Shown in pieces: positions 25,436 to 35,076 of a stretch of DNA of 64,000 nt (position 1 is the stretch's first letter; each line of letters begins with the position of its first letter). This DNA is from an uncultured Verrucomicrobiota bacterium (GTDB taxonomy: Bacteria > Verrucomicrobiota > Kiritimatiellia > CAIVKH01). A program made the translations under genes and the position numbers. Where the stretch lies: assembly GCA_937873455.1 (NCBI GenBank), contig CALMYG010000001.1:1-64000 (forward strand). Reading direction: 5' to 3'. Under the pieces are notes generated by a model. It did no database searches. It was not told where the DNA came from and saw nothing but the letters and a program-made list of their open reading frames with translations.

Positions 25436-27001
25436 ATGTATCGCCTGTCGTTTCTCAGCGGCCCGCTCAAGGGCAAGCGCATCACCGTGCAATCGGGTTC
25501 CATTCGCCTGGGTGCATCGGCCGACTGCCAAATTGCCCTGACCGACGACCCGTTGATTGCCCCCCACCACGCGGAAATCCGGGCGACTGATATTGAAATC
25601 GTCGTCGCGGCAATGGCCGGGTCAACGGTTCGCGTAAACGATGCGGTGGTTCACACCCAGCGGCTTCGTCACGGCGATCGGATAACGCTGGGCGGCTCGG
25701 TGATTGATTTTGAATTGATTACCTCGTCGGAACCACCCCGGTTGCGGCGGAAATTCAGCAAAATGCAGGCCGTTTCTTTTGTCGCCATCGGGCTGGTTAT
25801 CGCTTTGCAATTGGCCTTTGTTTTTCTTTTTCCATATTGGCAACGAACGGAAACCGTACAAATTCCGCGACCTCCGCCACCGCCGCCCCGCGTGGAAACC
25901 CCGGAACCGTCGCCTAAACCCGAAGAACCGAAAACAACGCCGCCTCGCGAAGGTGACTCCGCCGTGACGGATACCGTGCCATCACCTGACCAAGCGATGG
26001 CACTCGCTGACCGTCGAACGGATCCCGCTCCGGCTGCCCCGCCGACACCGCCCCCGGAAGCGGTGACGCCAGCGCCGACCACGCCGCCACCAGCTCCCCC
26101 GTCGCAAGTCCCGGCCTTACCGGAACCGACGCCGGCGGATCGCGTAGCGCCTACCCCGATTCCAGACCCCTTGTTGGATACTGCCCGCCGTATGTTATCC
26201 GAGGCCCGCCGCCAAATCGCCGCCGGAGAACTGGCGCAAGCGGACAATGCGCTACAGCGAATCGAAATGTTATCGCCCGACTACCTGCCGGCTCTAGAAG
26301 AACGGGCCGGACTGCTGGAAAAACGCGCCATGCCGACGGAGGCGTTACGCCTGTGGGAACGTATCGCGCAGATCAGCTCCGCCAATTCGCCGGAACGATC
26401 CCGCGCGAATGCCGCCGTTTCGCGTCTACAGGCTGCTCAGCGAACCGGGCAACCGCTACAGGAACCAGCGCCAACACGCGCAATCCCGGAACCGACCCGC
26501 GCCGTCACGCCCGCGCCACCGTCATTACCGGTGGCCCCGGTGCGAACCGAGCCAGCGCGACGCATTCGCATTCACACTGTGGAGCGCGAACGTTTTCAAA
26601 GCGCCGAAGACTATGACGAAATGCGGCTCGTGCGGATTGCTCTCAAACCACAGCCGGTGGAGGGCGCCATTGCCTCCGAGCGCGTGGAGGTCATCGTTCA
26701 ATTTTTCGATCGTGTGGAAGGCTCGGACCAAATCGTGCCCACCCGCGCTTTGGTTCAAAAAGACGGACTCGCCGTGTCGGGAAATTGGCCGCCTGGAGAG
26801 GTGCGCAACGTAACCGCCGCCTATATCCTTAAGCGCGGATTCCGGCGGCAGGAAACACAGCAAATCGGCGAGCGCCGAACATACGAAGGTTACCGGGTGA
26901 CGCTGTATTACCGGGGTGAACTTCAGGATGAAGTCGCCTTGCCCCGGCGGATTATGGATCTTGGCCCTCCCCCGCCACCCGGAACTACCGGGCGACGTTA
27001 A
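25436..27001 (+). CDS. membrane-anchored FHA-domain protein
   Basis: A 521-residue protein. Residues 1-90 form an FHA domain, which binds phosphothreonine peptides: IRLGAS, then HHAEI and VRVND in the expected loop spacing, although the usual R-S pair is reduced (RLGAS; HHAE instead of SRxH). A membrane helix at about 113-134 is followed by a proline-rich extracytoplasmic linker (about 145-235), a helical repeat region (about 240-310) that resembles one or two TPR-like hairpins, a second Pro/Ala linker and a C-terminal beta-rich domain (about 375-510) of unknown family. The domain order suggests that a cytoplasmic phospho-binding module is tied to an envelope domain. It is preceded by its own promoter and followed 33 bases later by an exported protein, possibly a partner. 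Confidence 0.8.
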   Translation: MYRLSFLSGPLKGKRITVQSGSIRLGASADCQIALTDDPLIAPHHAEIRATDIEIVVAAMAGSTVRVNDAVVHTQRLRHGDRITLGGSVIDFELITSSEPPRLRRKFSKMQAVSFVAIGLVIALQLAFVFLFPYWQRTETVQIPRPPPPPPRVETPEPSPKPEEPKTTPPREGDSAVTDTVPSPDQAMALADRRTDPAPAAPPTPPPEAVTPAPTTPPPAPPSQVPALPEPTPADRVAPTPIPDPLLDTARRMLSEARRQIAAGELAQADNALQRIEMLSPDYLPALEERAGLLEKRAMPTEALRLWERIAQISSANSPERSRANAAVSRLQAAQRTGQPLQEPAPTRAIPEPTRAVTPAPPSLPVAPVRTEPARRIRIHTVERERFQSAEDYDEMRLVRIALKPQPVEGAIASERVEVIVQFFDRVEGSDQIVPTRALVQKDGLAVSGNWPPGEVRNVTAAYILKRGFRRQETQQIGERRTYEGYRVTLYYRGELQDEVALPRRIMDLGPPPPPGTTGRR

Positions 27002-27034
27002 TATATCCCCTTTGCAAATGAGGAGACCCCACCC

Positions 27035-28267
27035 ATGCGACGACGTCTAACACCCCTTCCGGCATTCACGTGGTTGATTCTGATACCCATATGGGTCGGC
27101 GCCACTAGCGTTCCAGCATCCGCGACCAAACGTTACGGCGAGGTGGTGGGACCGGATGATGAGCCGATCAGTGGCGCTACCATATGGTCAGGCGTCGATT
27201 TATTTGTTGAACGGACCTCGCCCGTCATCACGGATTCAGATGGCCGATTCAGCTTGTCTGATATCCAACCCAATACCGTGCTGACCATCATAAAACCGGG
27301 TTGGGCGCCGGAACTGGTTTCCGTGGAATCCGGCAATGGAGACGTTCGGATACGGTTAACTCCGGGAGAACGTGTGGCTTTTCGCGTGGTCGACCCGGAT
27401 GGCCAACCGATCGCTTATGCCGAGGTGGTTCCGCACAGTTGGCGCACCTTTACCGATGAAAATGGCCAAACGGTATATTACCGGACACTTGCCGAAATTC
27501 ACCGGGCGCATCAGGAACCCGGCGACATGGTGTTCCCCACGCACACGGATGCCGACGGCTATTTCCGATGGCCATGGGCCCCGTGGGATGCCGTGTGGTA
27601 TGGTATAAGCAAAGAGGGTTTTGTTCCTGAATACCGGATTTCCCGGCGTCCCGGGCCTGAAGAAACGGTGGTTACACTGACCCCAGCGAATCAGGTGGTA
27701 TTTGATGTCCATGGCCCGGATGGACGGCCGTTGGCTGGCGCTCAGGTATTGCTTGTACCCGGAGAAAATCCTGAACTCACCCTCGATATCCATGGTTCGT
27801 TATCGGTGGCGACACCCGGATCGACCCATCAACGTTCCGACGCCGCCGGCCGGGTTCACATTGATCACCCCGGCGGAGTTTTTGTCGCCGTTGCCTCTTC
27901 GCCATACGGATTTGGCATGCTCAATCAATCCGATTCAGGCGAACCTTTGCGGATACGGCCCTGGGCTGCGGTCGAAATTGAGGTAACCTCGAATGGTATT
28001 CCGGAATCGGGTCTGGCGATCCAACTGAATCCGGCGCCTTCCGGTCAATCCCATCCATTTCAAATCACCGCTTTGGTGCAAAATACCGATGTAAATGGGA
28101 TCGCCCGATTTGACCGAGTCCCAGCCGGAACGGTCTCGATTTCGTCGGTTACGGAAACGTCGCCGGAAACTTCCCCCGAAGCGATACGTACGCTTACCTT
28201 GCATCCCGGGCAGCGGGAAATTGTTCGCATCCATCGACACCCTGAAGGTGAAGCGAACGATCCGTAA
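27035..28267 (+). CDS. exported carboxypeptidase-regulatory-like protein
   Basis: A 410-residue secreted protein. A signal peptide covers residues 1-31 (RRR start, hydrophobic core, ASA cleavage site). The mature part is a series of transthyretin-like beta-sandwich modules of the carboxypeptidase regulatory-like type: GEVVGPDDEPISGATIW...TDSDGRFSLSDI, then FRVVDPDGQPIAYAEV, FDVHGPDGRPLAGAQVL and a last repeat with TDVNGIARFDRVPAG. Such domains serve as structural or binding modules in envelope proteins; no enzyme domain is present. AGGAG precedes the ATG by 9 bases. It follows the FHA gene closely and is convergent with bioC, from whose stop it is 6 bases away. Confidence 0.8.
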   Translation: MRRRLTPLPAFTWLILIPIWVGATSVPASATKRYGEVVGPDDEPISGATIWSGVDLFVERTSPVITDSDGRFSLSDIQPNTVLTIIKPGWAPELVSVESGNGDVRIRLTPGERVAFRVVDPDGQPIAYAEVVPHSWRTFTDENGQTVYYRTLAEIHRAHQEPGDMVFPTHTDADGYFRWPWAPWDAVWYGISKEGFVPEYRISRRPGPEETVVTLTPANQVVFDVHGPDGRPLAGAQVLLVPGENPELTLDIHGSLSVATPGSTHQRSDAAGRVHIDHPGGVFVAVASSPYGFGMLNQSDSGEPLRIRPWAAVEIEVTSNGIPESGLAIQLNPAPSGQSHPFQITALVQNTDVNGIARFDRVPAGTVSISSVTETSPETSPEAIRTLTLHPGQREIVRIHRHPEGEANDP

Positions 28268-28273
28268 ATCCGG

Positions 28274-29152
28274 TCACCGGCCCATCGACCGGTAATAAAA
28301 AAACAACGCGTGATAGGTCGCACGAATTCCCGCGGCATTCGCAACCGGATAATGTTTCTGATAATACGCCATCATCGCCCGAACCAGCGCGCGAGGTAGC
28401 GGCTGATTACCGGACGGTGAATAGGATGCTCCGGCCAGTTGCACTGCGCGGAGAAAGTCACGTACATCCGGATAGGTACAGGAGTAGACCGCTTCTTCGT
28501 GTTCCGCTTCTGGAAATCGTTCCGTCCAATATGACATGGAAAGCATGGGTAAATTGTGAGGGCGCGCGGGTATCCCGAGTTGATCGTATGCGGCTTGAAA
28601 CGATGTTTGTAATTCCTGAAAGGTTTTTGGTCCGAAGGTTGTCCAGGCCATCAGGCCACCCGGAGTTAGCCGACGTTGGAAATATCGTAACGTGTCCTCC
28701 GGTTGCTGAAACCACTGCACCGTGGCATTGGATACAATCAGGTCATAGTACGCGGACGCCTCAGGCAACAACGATTCTGCGTCGGCCACCACCCAATTGA
28801 CCCTGCCCACACGGGAGCGGGCGACATCGATCATACCCGGGGCAATATCCACCGCCGTGATTTCCGCCTCCGGAAATTCGTTCCGCAACCACAAGGTCAT
28901 GGGTCCCGTGCCACAACCCAATTCCAGAATGCGGCGAACCGGGAAACCGGAAACGGAAGCATGAACGCGTAGCATAAACCGCTCGCGCATCGCGGTTTGA
29001 ACCGGCGTAACCCGTTCATAGCGTTCCGCATGCATTCCAAACCTTTTGGCGATTTGCCGCTTTTCGCTCGGGGTTGGTCCGGCGGTTGGTATCGGCTTCC
29101 CGGCATGGCCAGGCGGAGAAGAAGCTGCATTTGACGCGTAAACGTTCAACAT
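28274..29152 (-). CDS. bioC: BioC-type malonyl-ACP O-methyltransferase
   Basis: A SAM-dependent class I methyltransferase, about 292 residues from the ATG at 29152. BioC methylates malonyl-ACP to start pimelate synthesis for biotin. Family hallmarks: KRFGMHAERYERVTPVQ near the N-terminus, SAM motif I ILELGCGTGP, DIAPGMIDVAR, VSNATVQWFQQPE, TFGPKTFQELQTSF, MSYWTERFPEAEHEE and the C-terminal RATYHALFFYYR. The family part begins only about 30 residues in, so a later start is possible; the frame stays open to 29362 but overlaps the rpsA leader. No other biotin gene is in the window. Confidence 0.85.
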   Translation of the reverse strand: MLNVYASNAASSPPGHAGKPIPTAGPTPSEKRQIAKRFGMHAERYERVTPVQTAMRERFMLRVHASVSGFPVRRILELGCGTGPMTLWLRNEFPEAEITAVDIAPGMIDVARSRVGRVNWVVADAESLLPEASAYYDLIVSNATVQWFQQPEDTLRYFQRRLTPGGLMAWTTFGPKTFQELQTSFQAAYDQLGIPARPHNLPMLSMSYWTERFPEAEHEEAVYSCTYPDVRDFLRAVQLAGASYSPSGNQPLPRALVRAMMAYYQKHYPVANAAGIRATYHALFFYYRSMGR

Positions 29153-29346
29153 CAGAAGAAACGGTATCCTTGGACAGGATGTTTGGCAAGAACGGCTAAT
29201 CCGCCCATGGGAGGGTTGGCGAGCGGCATCGTTCAGAATTTCACCTATTTTTATGCAAATTGATGTTGCTTCAACCGGGCCGTAAAGGCTACCTTGGCCG
29301 CTTTTCCGACGCCGGTATGCGCCGGGAAATAGGGCTGACTCTGGTA

Positions 29347-29363
29347 TTTGCACCGTGTGCAAA
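29347..29363. promoter_or_regulatory. perfect inverted repeat in the rpsA leader
   Basis: TTTGCAC (29347-29353), CGT, GTGCAAA (29357-29363), ending 16 bases before the rpsA Shine-Dalgarno. It could be an operator or a leader hairpin for S1 autoregulation. The rest of the 239-base divergent region (29153-29391) shows no gene and no clear promoter boxes. Confidence 0.35.
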
Positions 29364-29391
29364 GGAAGCAGCCGTAATCAGGAGAAATATT

Positions 29392-31113
<1,722 letters not shown>

Positions 31114-31133
31114 GCGCAACCAACGCCTGAACG

Positions 31134-31169
31134 AAAAAGCCGCACCCGGTTCCGGGTGCGGCTTTTTTT
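31134..31169 (+). terminator. intrinsic terminator of rpsA
   Basis: AGCCGCACCCGG and CCGGGTGCGGCT pair across a TT loop (stem 31138-31163), flanked by an A-tract and a T-tract of seven. A strong rho-independent signal 20 bases after the rpsA stop. Confidence 0.95.
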
Positions 31170-31209
31170 GTCGTAGGTTTTTTTATTCATTTTGCATAAA
31201 GTTGGCGGC

Positions 31210-32436
31210 ATGAGTATCCCTATTGAAGAACAATTGGCCGTTTTGCAGGCGCGGACGGTGGACTTTTTTTCCCCGGAAGAATTGAAACGGAAGCTGGAAG
31301 CCGCACAGCGTGAAGGCCGGTCTTTGCGGATCAAATACGGGGCGGACCCTTCTGCGCCGGATATCCATCTCGGTCATGTCGTGGGGTTGAACAAACTCCG
31401 GGCCTTTCAAGATTGCGGCCATACGGTCGTTTTTATCATCGGCGACTTCACCGGTATGATCGGCGATCCTTCCGGGCGCTCCAATACGCGAAAACCTTTG
31501 AGCCGCGAACAAGTGCAAGCGAATGCCCTGTCCTACCAGGAGCAGGTATTCCGTATTCTCGACCGGGATAAAACCGAAGTCCGGTTTAATTCGGAATGGT
31601 TGTCGCCCTTGGGGTTCGAGGATGTCATTCGACTTTCCGCTCATGTTACCGTGGCGCAAATGCTGGCTCGCGATGACTTCTCCAAACGCTATGCGGCCAA
31701 CCAACCGATTTCTCTGGTCGAATTCCTCTATCCGCTGGTGCAAGCCTATGACTCGGTCGTCATTCGGGCGGATGTTGAAATCGGCGGTACCGATCAATTG
31801 TTTAACCTTCTGCTGGGTCGCGAGCTCCAAAAACTGATGGGACAAGAACCCCAGATCGTGTTGACCCTGCCCCTGCTGGAGGGTTTGGATGGCGTTAATA
31901 AAATGAGTAAAAGCCTTGGTAATTACATCGGGGTGGCGGAGCCCGCCAAGGAAATCTTCGGCAAGGCGATGTCGATCAGCGATGATTTGATGTGGCGCTA
32001 CTTTTCCCTGGTGCTCAATCGATCCGACAAGGAAATTCAGGAATGGCGGGAACAGGTCGCCGATGGCAAGCTGCACCCCCGTGATGTCAAGGATCGGTTG
32101 GGGCGCGAATTGGTCGCGCGTTTTTTTGATGCGGAGACCGGCGAGGCGGCATCCCAGGAATTCCGGAGGGTTTTTTCCGCGGGCCAGATTCCTGAAGATA
32201 TCGCAATCTTTCCGATTCCCGGCGACTTCAAGGACGAGGAGGGTCGGGTTGGCGTCGTAGCCCTGCTTGTTGCCTCGGGCTTATGCGCCAGCAATGGAGA
32301 AGCACGCCGCCTTTTGCAGCAAGGCGGTGTTCGAATTCAAGACAACAAAGTCACCGACCCGCAGTATCGCTTCATTCCGGATGATGGCATGATCGTGCGA
32401 GCGGGAAAACGGGGATTCGTTAAACTGGCGTTATGA
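31210..32436 (+). CDS. tyrS: tyrosyl-tRNA synthetase
   Basis: A 408-residue class I synthetase that charges tRNA-Tyr. The HIGH motif is HLGH in [15 protein letters not shown] near residue 47, and KMSKS is exact in [12 protein letters not shown] near residue 232. [19 protein letters not shown] is the tyrosine/tRNA pocket region. The C-terminal ~70 residues form an S4 RNA-binding domain ([16 protein letters not shown]). The set of motifs and the length fit the TyrZ-like group. ATG at 31210 gives MSIPIEEQ and is preferred over the upstream ATG at 31192, which abuts the rpsA terminator. It overlaps the Nudix gene by 4 bases (ATGA). Confidence 0.96.
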   Translation: MSIPIEEQLAVLQARTVDFFSPEELKRKLEAAQREGRSLRIKYGADPSAPDIHLGHVVGLNKLRAFQDCGHTVVFIIGDFTGMIGDPSGRSNTRKPLSREQVQANALSYQEQVFRILDRDKTEVRFNSEWLSPLGFEDVIRLSAHVTVAQMLARDDFSKRYAANQPISLVEFLYPLVQAYDSVVIRADVEIGGTDQLFNLLLGRELQKLMGQEPQIVLTLPLLEGLDGVNKMSKSLGNYIGVAEPAKEIFGKAMSISDDLMWRYFSLVLNRSDKEIQEWREQVADGKLHPRDVKDRLGRELVARFFDAETGEAASQEFRRVFSAGQIPEDIAIFPIPGDFKDEEGRVGVVALLVASGLCASNGEARRLLQQGGVRIQDNKVTDPQYRFIPDDGMIVRAGKRGFVKLAL

Positions 32437-32870
32437 AAAAAGGTAAAACCACAAGTGCCGGCGGCGTGGTGATCAATCCCCAGGGGCAGGTGTTGATCGT
32501 CAACCAGCGCGGTAATTCCTGGTCGTTGCCGAAAGGGCATGTCGATGAGGGGGAAGACCTGCTGGCCGCGGCGCGCCGGGAAATATTCGAGGAATCCGGC
32601 GTCTCCGATTTAAGGTTTGTTTCCGAGTTGGGTTCATTCGAGCGCGCCCGGATCGGCAAACAGGGGGGCGAGGATACGAGTGAAATGAAGACCCTGCACT
32701 TTTTCCTCTTTATCACCCGGCAAATGACACTGTGTCCACAGGACAAGGATAACCCGGAAGCGCGCTGGGTGGAACTTGAGGAGGCAAGCGCTTTGCTGAC
32801 CCATCCCAAGGATCAGGCATTTTTCTCCGGTATCCTGCCCGAAGTCAGGCGCGCGTTGTCGTTGCCTTGA
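32433..32870 (+). CDS. Nudix hydrolase
   Basis: A 145-residue protein with a perfect Nudix box at residues 35-57 (G-x5-E-x7-REIFEESGV), which hydrolyses a nucleoside diphosphate linked to another group. [27 protein letters not shown] is the usual start of the fold and resembles the Ap4A/diadenosine polyphosphate hydrolase and MutT-like branch. The substrate is not certain. It is translationally coupled to tyrS (ATGA), a plausible pairing because aminoacyl-tRNA synthetases make Ap4A. Its last 26 bases overlap the 3' end of the minus-strand gene that follows. Confidence 0.9.
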   Translation: MKKGKTTSAGGVVINPQGQVLIVNQRGNSWSLPKGHVDEGEDLLAAARREIFEESGVSDLRFVSELGSFERARIGKQGGEDTSEMKTLHFFLFITRQMTLCPQDKDNPEARWVELEEASALLTHPKDQAFFSGILPEVRRALSLP

Positions 32871-34326
32871 TCCACGCGCGCAAACGCGCAAGGCGTGTAC
32901 CGGGAACCGAATCGTGCCCGGATGCGGTCTCGAGCCTTGAGTGGCCAAGCGAAGGCCACCAGGAACGCAAGATCCGGAATGGATTTCGGGCCATACGTTT
33001 ATGCAAATCGACCATGGTCCGGCGAATGCGTTTAAGGCCGGCGGCGCCATTCCAGTACCACAACACCGAAGGCATCCGATCAGCCGTTTGCAGCGCCGCA
33101 ATCCATTCGGTATGCGTAGGCGGTTTCCCCGCAACCGTTAAACCGGATTTCACTAAAGGCGCATCGGGATAACACGGAAACGGATAAACCGCCAAAGACG
33201 GAAATCCCATGTGCTGCGCATGGGCGACCACCGCATTCGCTTCCTGATCGTTGGACCACGGGCCTTCAACCCAATAGATCAACACCGGGTCAATACCTTT
33301 GGCCCGACAACGTTGCAGTATTCGTTTCAATTCATCATCCGACAGCGTCACTCCGAGTGCCGCGCGGTGTTGCTGCTCCACGGCGGGTATCACCCATTCG
33401 ATGCGGCGGGCGCCATGTATGGCGAATTCATGTAGCCGTTCCTCTGAGATGTCGCGCATCATGGTTTGAAATGCCCACGACTGGTTGCTGCGCAAGGCAC
33501 GCAGGTGCCGACACCACTCATCCAATCGGTCATCGGTCCAGAAACCGGGAGGGTCGGACAGAAAAACCTCGGCGATCCCATGTCCGGGACAGGTCTGCAA
33601 CAGTTGTGCCATGCGCGTCATCGGCCACACCCGTAGCGGCTCCGAGGAACCCGGGCACGCTGCATCAGAAGGAGTCCCCGGATGACCGCGACTAAGCCGG
33701 GCTTCAACGCGAACACTCCGGGCTTCAGGATCGGTACGGTAGGCGACCCAGTCCAAATCTTCCCAGGAAGGCAAACTTAAAGCTTTCAAGTTGGGCAACC
33801 AATGTGGTGGTTTCAATGGTTCACCGGGGATGATCAGGCCTGGTATTGCTTTAAGCCGGTGAGGGATATCAAGCGCATCCAGAACATGCCGCAAAATGGT
33901 TTCGGCGTCGCCGCGCAGACCAAACGCCAGATGAGGCACATAATGGACCACCTCCGGCATGGTGGTCATGATGGGACCGGTCAGCATGAGCGGAATATCC
34001 GGGTCATGGGCATGGAGCTGTTCGACAATTTCAATAACCGCCGAGGCATGATGCGGTCCCGCATAGATGATGGCGATTACGGAGGATTTTGGCGGTCGAT
34101 GACGTTCAGCCTCCCGAAACGCCTCCGGGATGGTATTAAACAACCGGACATCGATCATTTCACAGGTATGCCCGGTTCGATCCATGATGAACGTTCGCAG
34201 ACAGAGCAGATCCCATGCGGGTGCAAATCGCACGGTGCGCCCACCGGCGGCGTCTATCGGCAATACCGGATACGCGGGATCGTGCGGTTGAATGAGCCAG
34301 ATATGCTTGACCAGAGAGCTGCGCAT
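32845..34326 (-). CDS. radical SAM/B12-binding-like protein lacking the cluster cysteines
   Basis: A 493-residue cytoplasmic protein. Residues about 5-160 look like the N-terminal B12-binding-type Rossmann domain of B12-radical SAM enzymes (LIQPHDPAYPVLPID ... YAGPHHASAVIEIVEQL ... FGLRGDAETILRHVL), without an obvious DxHxxG cobalamin motif. Residues about 200-430 follow the radical SAM barrel pattern (VEVFLSDPPGFWTDDRLDEWCRHL-like region, then ARRIEWVIPAVEQQH and LQRCRAKGIDPVLIYWVEGPW). The cluster loop that should read SRGCxxxCxxC reads SRGHPGTPSDAACPG, so the CxxxCxxC triad is absent. It is the last gene of the minus-strand ABC importer operon. It is probably catalytically dead or repurposed. 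Confidence 0.65.
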   Translation of the reverse strand: MRSSLVKHIWLIQPHDPAYPVLPIDAAGGRTVRFAPAWDLLCLRTFIMDRTGHTCEMIDVRLFNTIPEAFREAERHRPPKSSVIAIIYAGPHHASAVIEIVEQLHAHDPDIPLMLTGPIMTTMPEVVHYVPHLAFGLRGDAETILRHVLDALDIPHRLKAIPGLIIPGEPLKPPHWLPNLKALSLPSWEDLDWVAYRTDPEARSVRVEARLSRGHPGTPSDAACPGSSEPLRVWPMTRMAQLLQTCPGHGIAEVFLSDPPGFWTDDRLDEWCRHLRALRSNQSWAFQTMMRDISEERLHEFAIHGARRIEWVIPAVEQQHRAALGVTLSDDELKRILQRCRAKGIDPVLIYWVEGPWSNDQEANAVVAHAQHMGFPSLAVYPFPCYPDAPLVKSGLTVAGKPPTHTEWIAALQTADRMPSVLWYWNGAAGLKRIRRTMVDLHKRMARNPFRILRSWWPSLGHSRLETASGHDSVPGTRLARLRAWIKATTTRA

Positions 34327-34338
34327 GGCGTCATCGAC

Positions 34339-35070
34339 TTACAAGCGATCGGCTTCAGGGGCGGGCGGCGGAGAGGGCGCTGCCGAAACGGGAACAGACG
34401 CGTTCGTGACGCCGGACTGACGTAGATGATCCACCATTACGATGACGACCAGCAGCATGTAGAGACTGGCCGGCACCCACAAGATGATCTGCCAGGCCGT
34501 GTTTTCCGGAGATGTATCGGCCAAGTCGGTGATGGTCAACCCGATGATGCTCCGGGTAATAAATACGGTCATCAACACATGCCAGAGTGCGCGAACCATT
34601 TCCCGCTGTCGATAAAAGCGGGCGACTCCCGCCTGGTGAAGCTGTGCCGCTAAAAACCGTCGCACCGGAAACAAAAGCGCCAATCCGATTAAAATTAAAT
34701 GCGCGTAAAAGGGAGCATCGATGACCCAGGCCGTCAGGTTAAACCAGACAAAAAGGACAATCAACGCCGCGATACAGCTTTGAATCACGATAAAAAACGA
34801 GGAAAACCAGGTTGCGGAATCGGCGATCCAACGGTTTCCGGTGGCGCTAAGGCCTTCCGGGCGGCGATGCATGGCGACCACGCCGTGCAACATCATCGCC
34901 AATGCGAGACCGACACCGCAGGTCGCCCACAACCAGGCATTCCCCCACCCCTGGGCCGGCAGCAGCAGCAGCGCACCGGCCGGGGCCACTGCGATCGTCA
35001 ACGAAGCCACGCGCAGATGCTCGCGAAATCGGGGATGTCCCGGGTCGTATTCATGAAAAAGCGGGATCAT
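34339..35070 (-). CDS. small polytopic membrane protein of unknown function
   Basis: A 243-residue protein with six likely membrane helices (about residues 22-40, 45-65, 85-112, 118-135, 155-180, 187-208) and a Pro/Ala-rich cytoplasmic-looking tail (PVSAAPSPPPAPEADRL). I do not recognise a family. It sits 6 bases after the permease gene and 12 bases before the radical-SAM-like gene, so all are likely one transcript. It might be an accessory membrane component of the importer. Confidence 0.7.
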   Translation of the reverse strand: MIPLFHEYDPGHPRFREHLRVASLTIAVAPAGALLLLPAQGWGNAWLWATCGVGLALAMMLHGVVAMHRRPEGLSATGNRWIADSATWFSSFFIVIQSCIAALIVLFVWFNLTAWVIDAPFYAHLILIGLALLFPVRRFLAAQLHQAGVARFYRQREMVRALWHVLMTVFITRSIIGLTITDLADTSPENTAWQIILWVPASLYMLLVVIVMVDHLRQSGVTNASVPVSAAPSPPPAPEADRL

Positions 35071-35076
35071 GTCCGC

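Noticed and set aside
28270..28292. CCGGTC/GACCGG hairpin between the convergent 27035 and bioC genes as terminator
   Set aside because: Short, long-looped and partly inside the bioC coding sequence; the following A-rich run is not a T-tract for the plus strand.
29260..29391. N-terminal extension of S1 from ATG 29260
   Set aside because: Residues do not match S1, and GTG 29392 has a proper ribosome binding site and the family N-terminus.
33540..33720. Intact radical SAM cluster loop in the 32845 gene
   Set aside because: I looked for CxxxCxxC in the expected loop and nearby; only isolated cysteines (AACPG, TCPGHG) are present.
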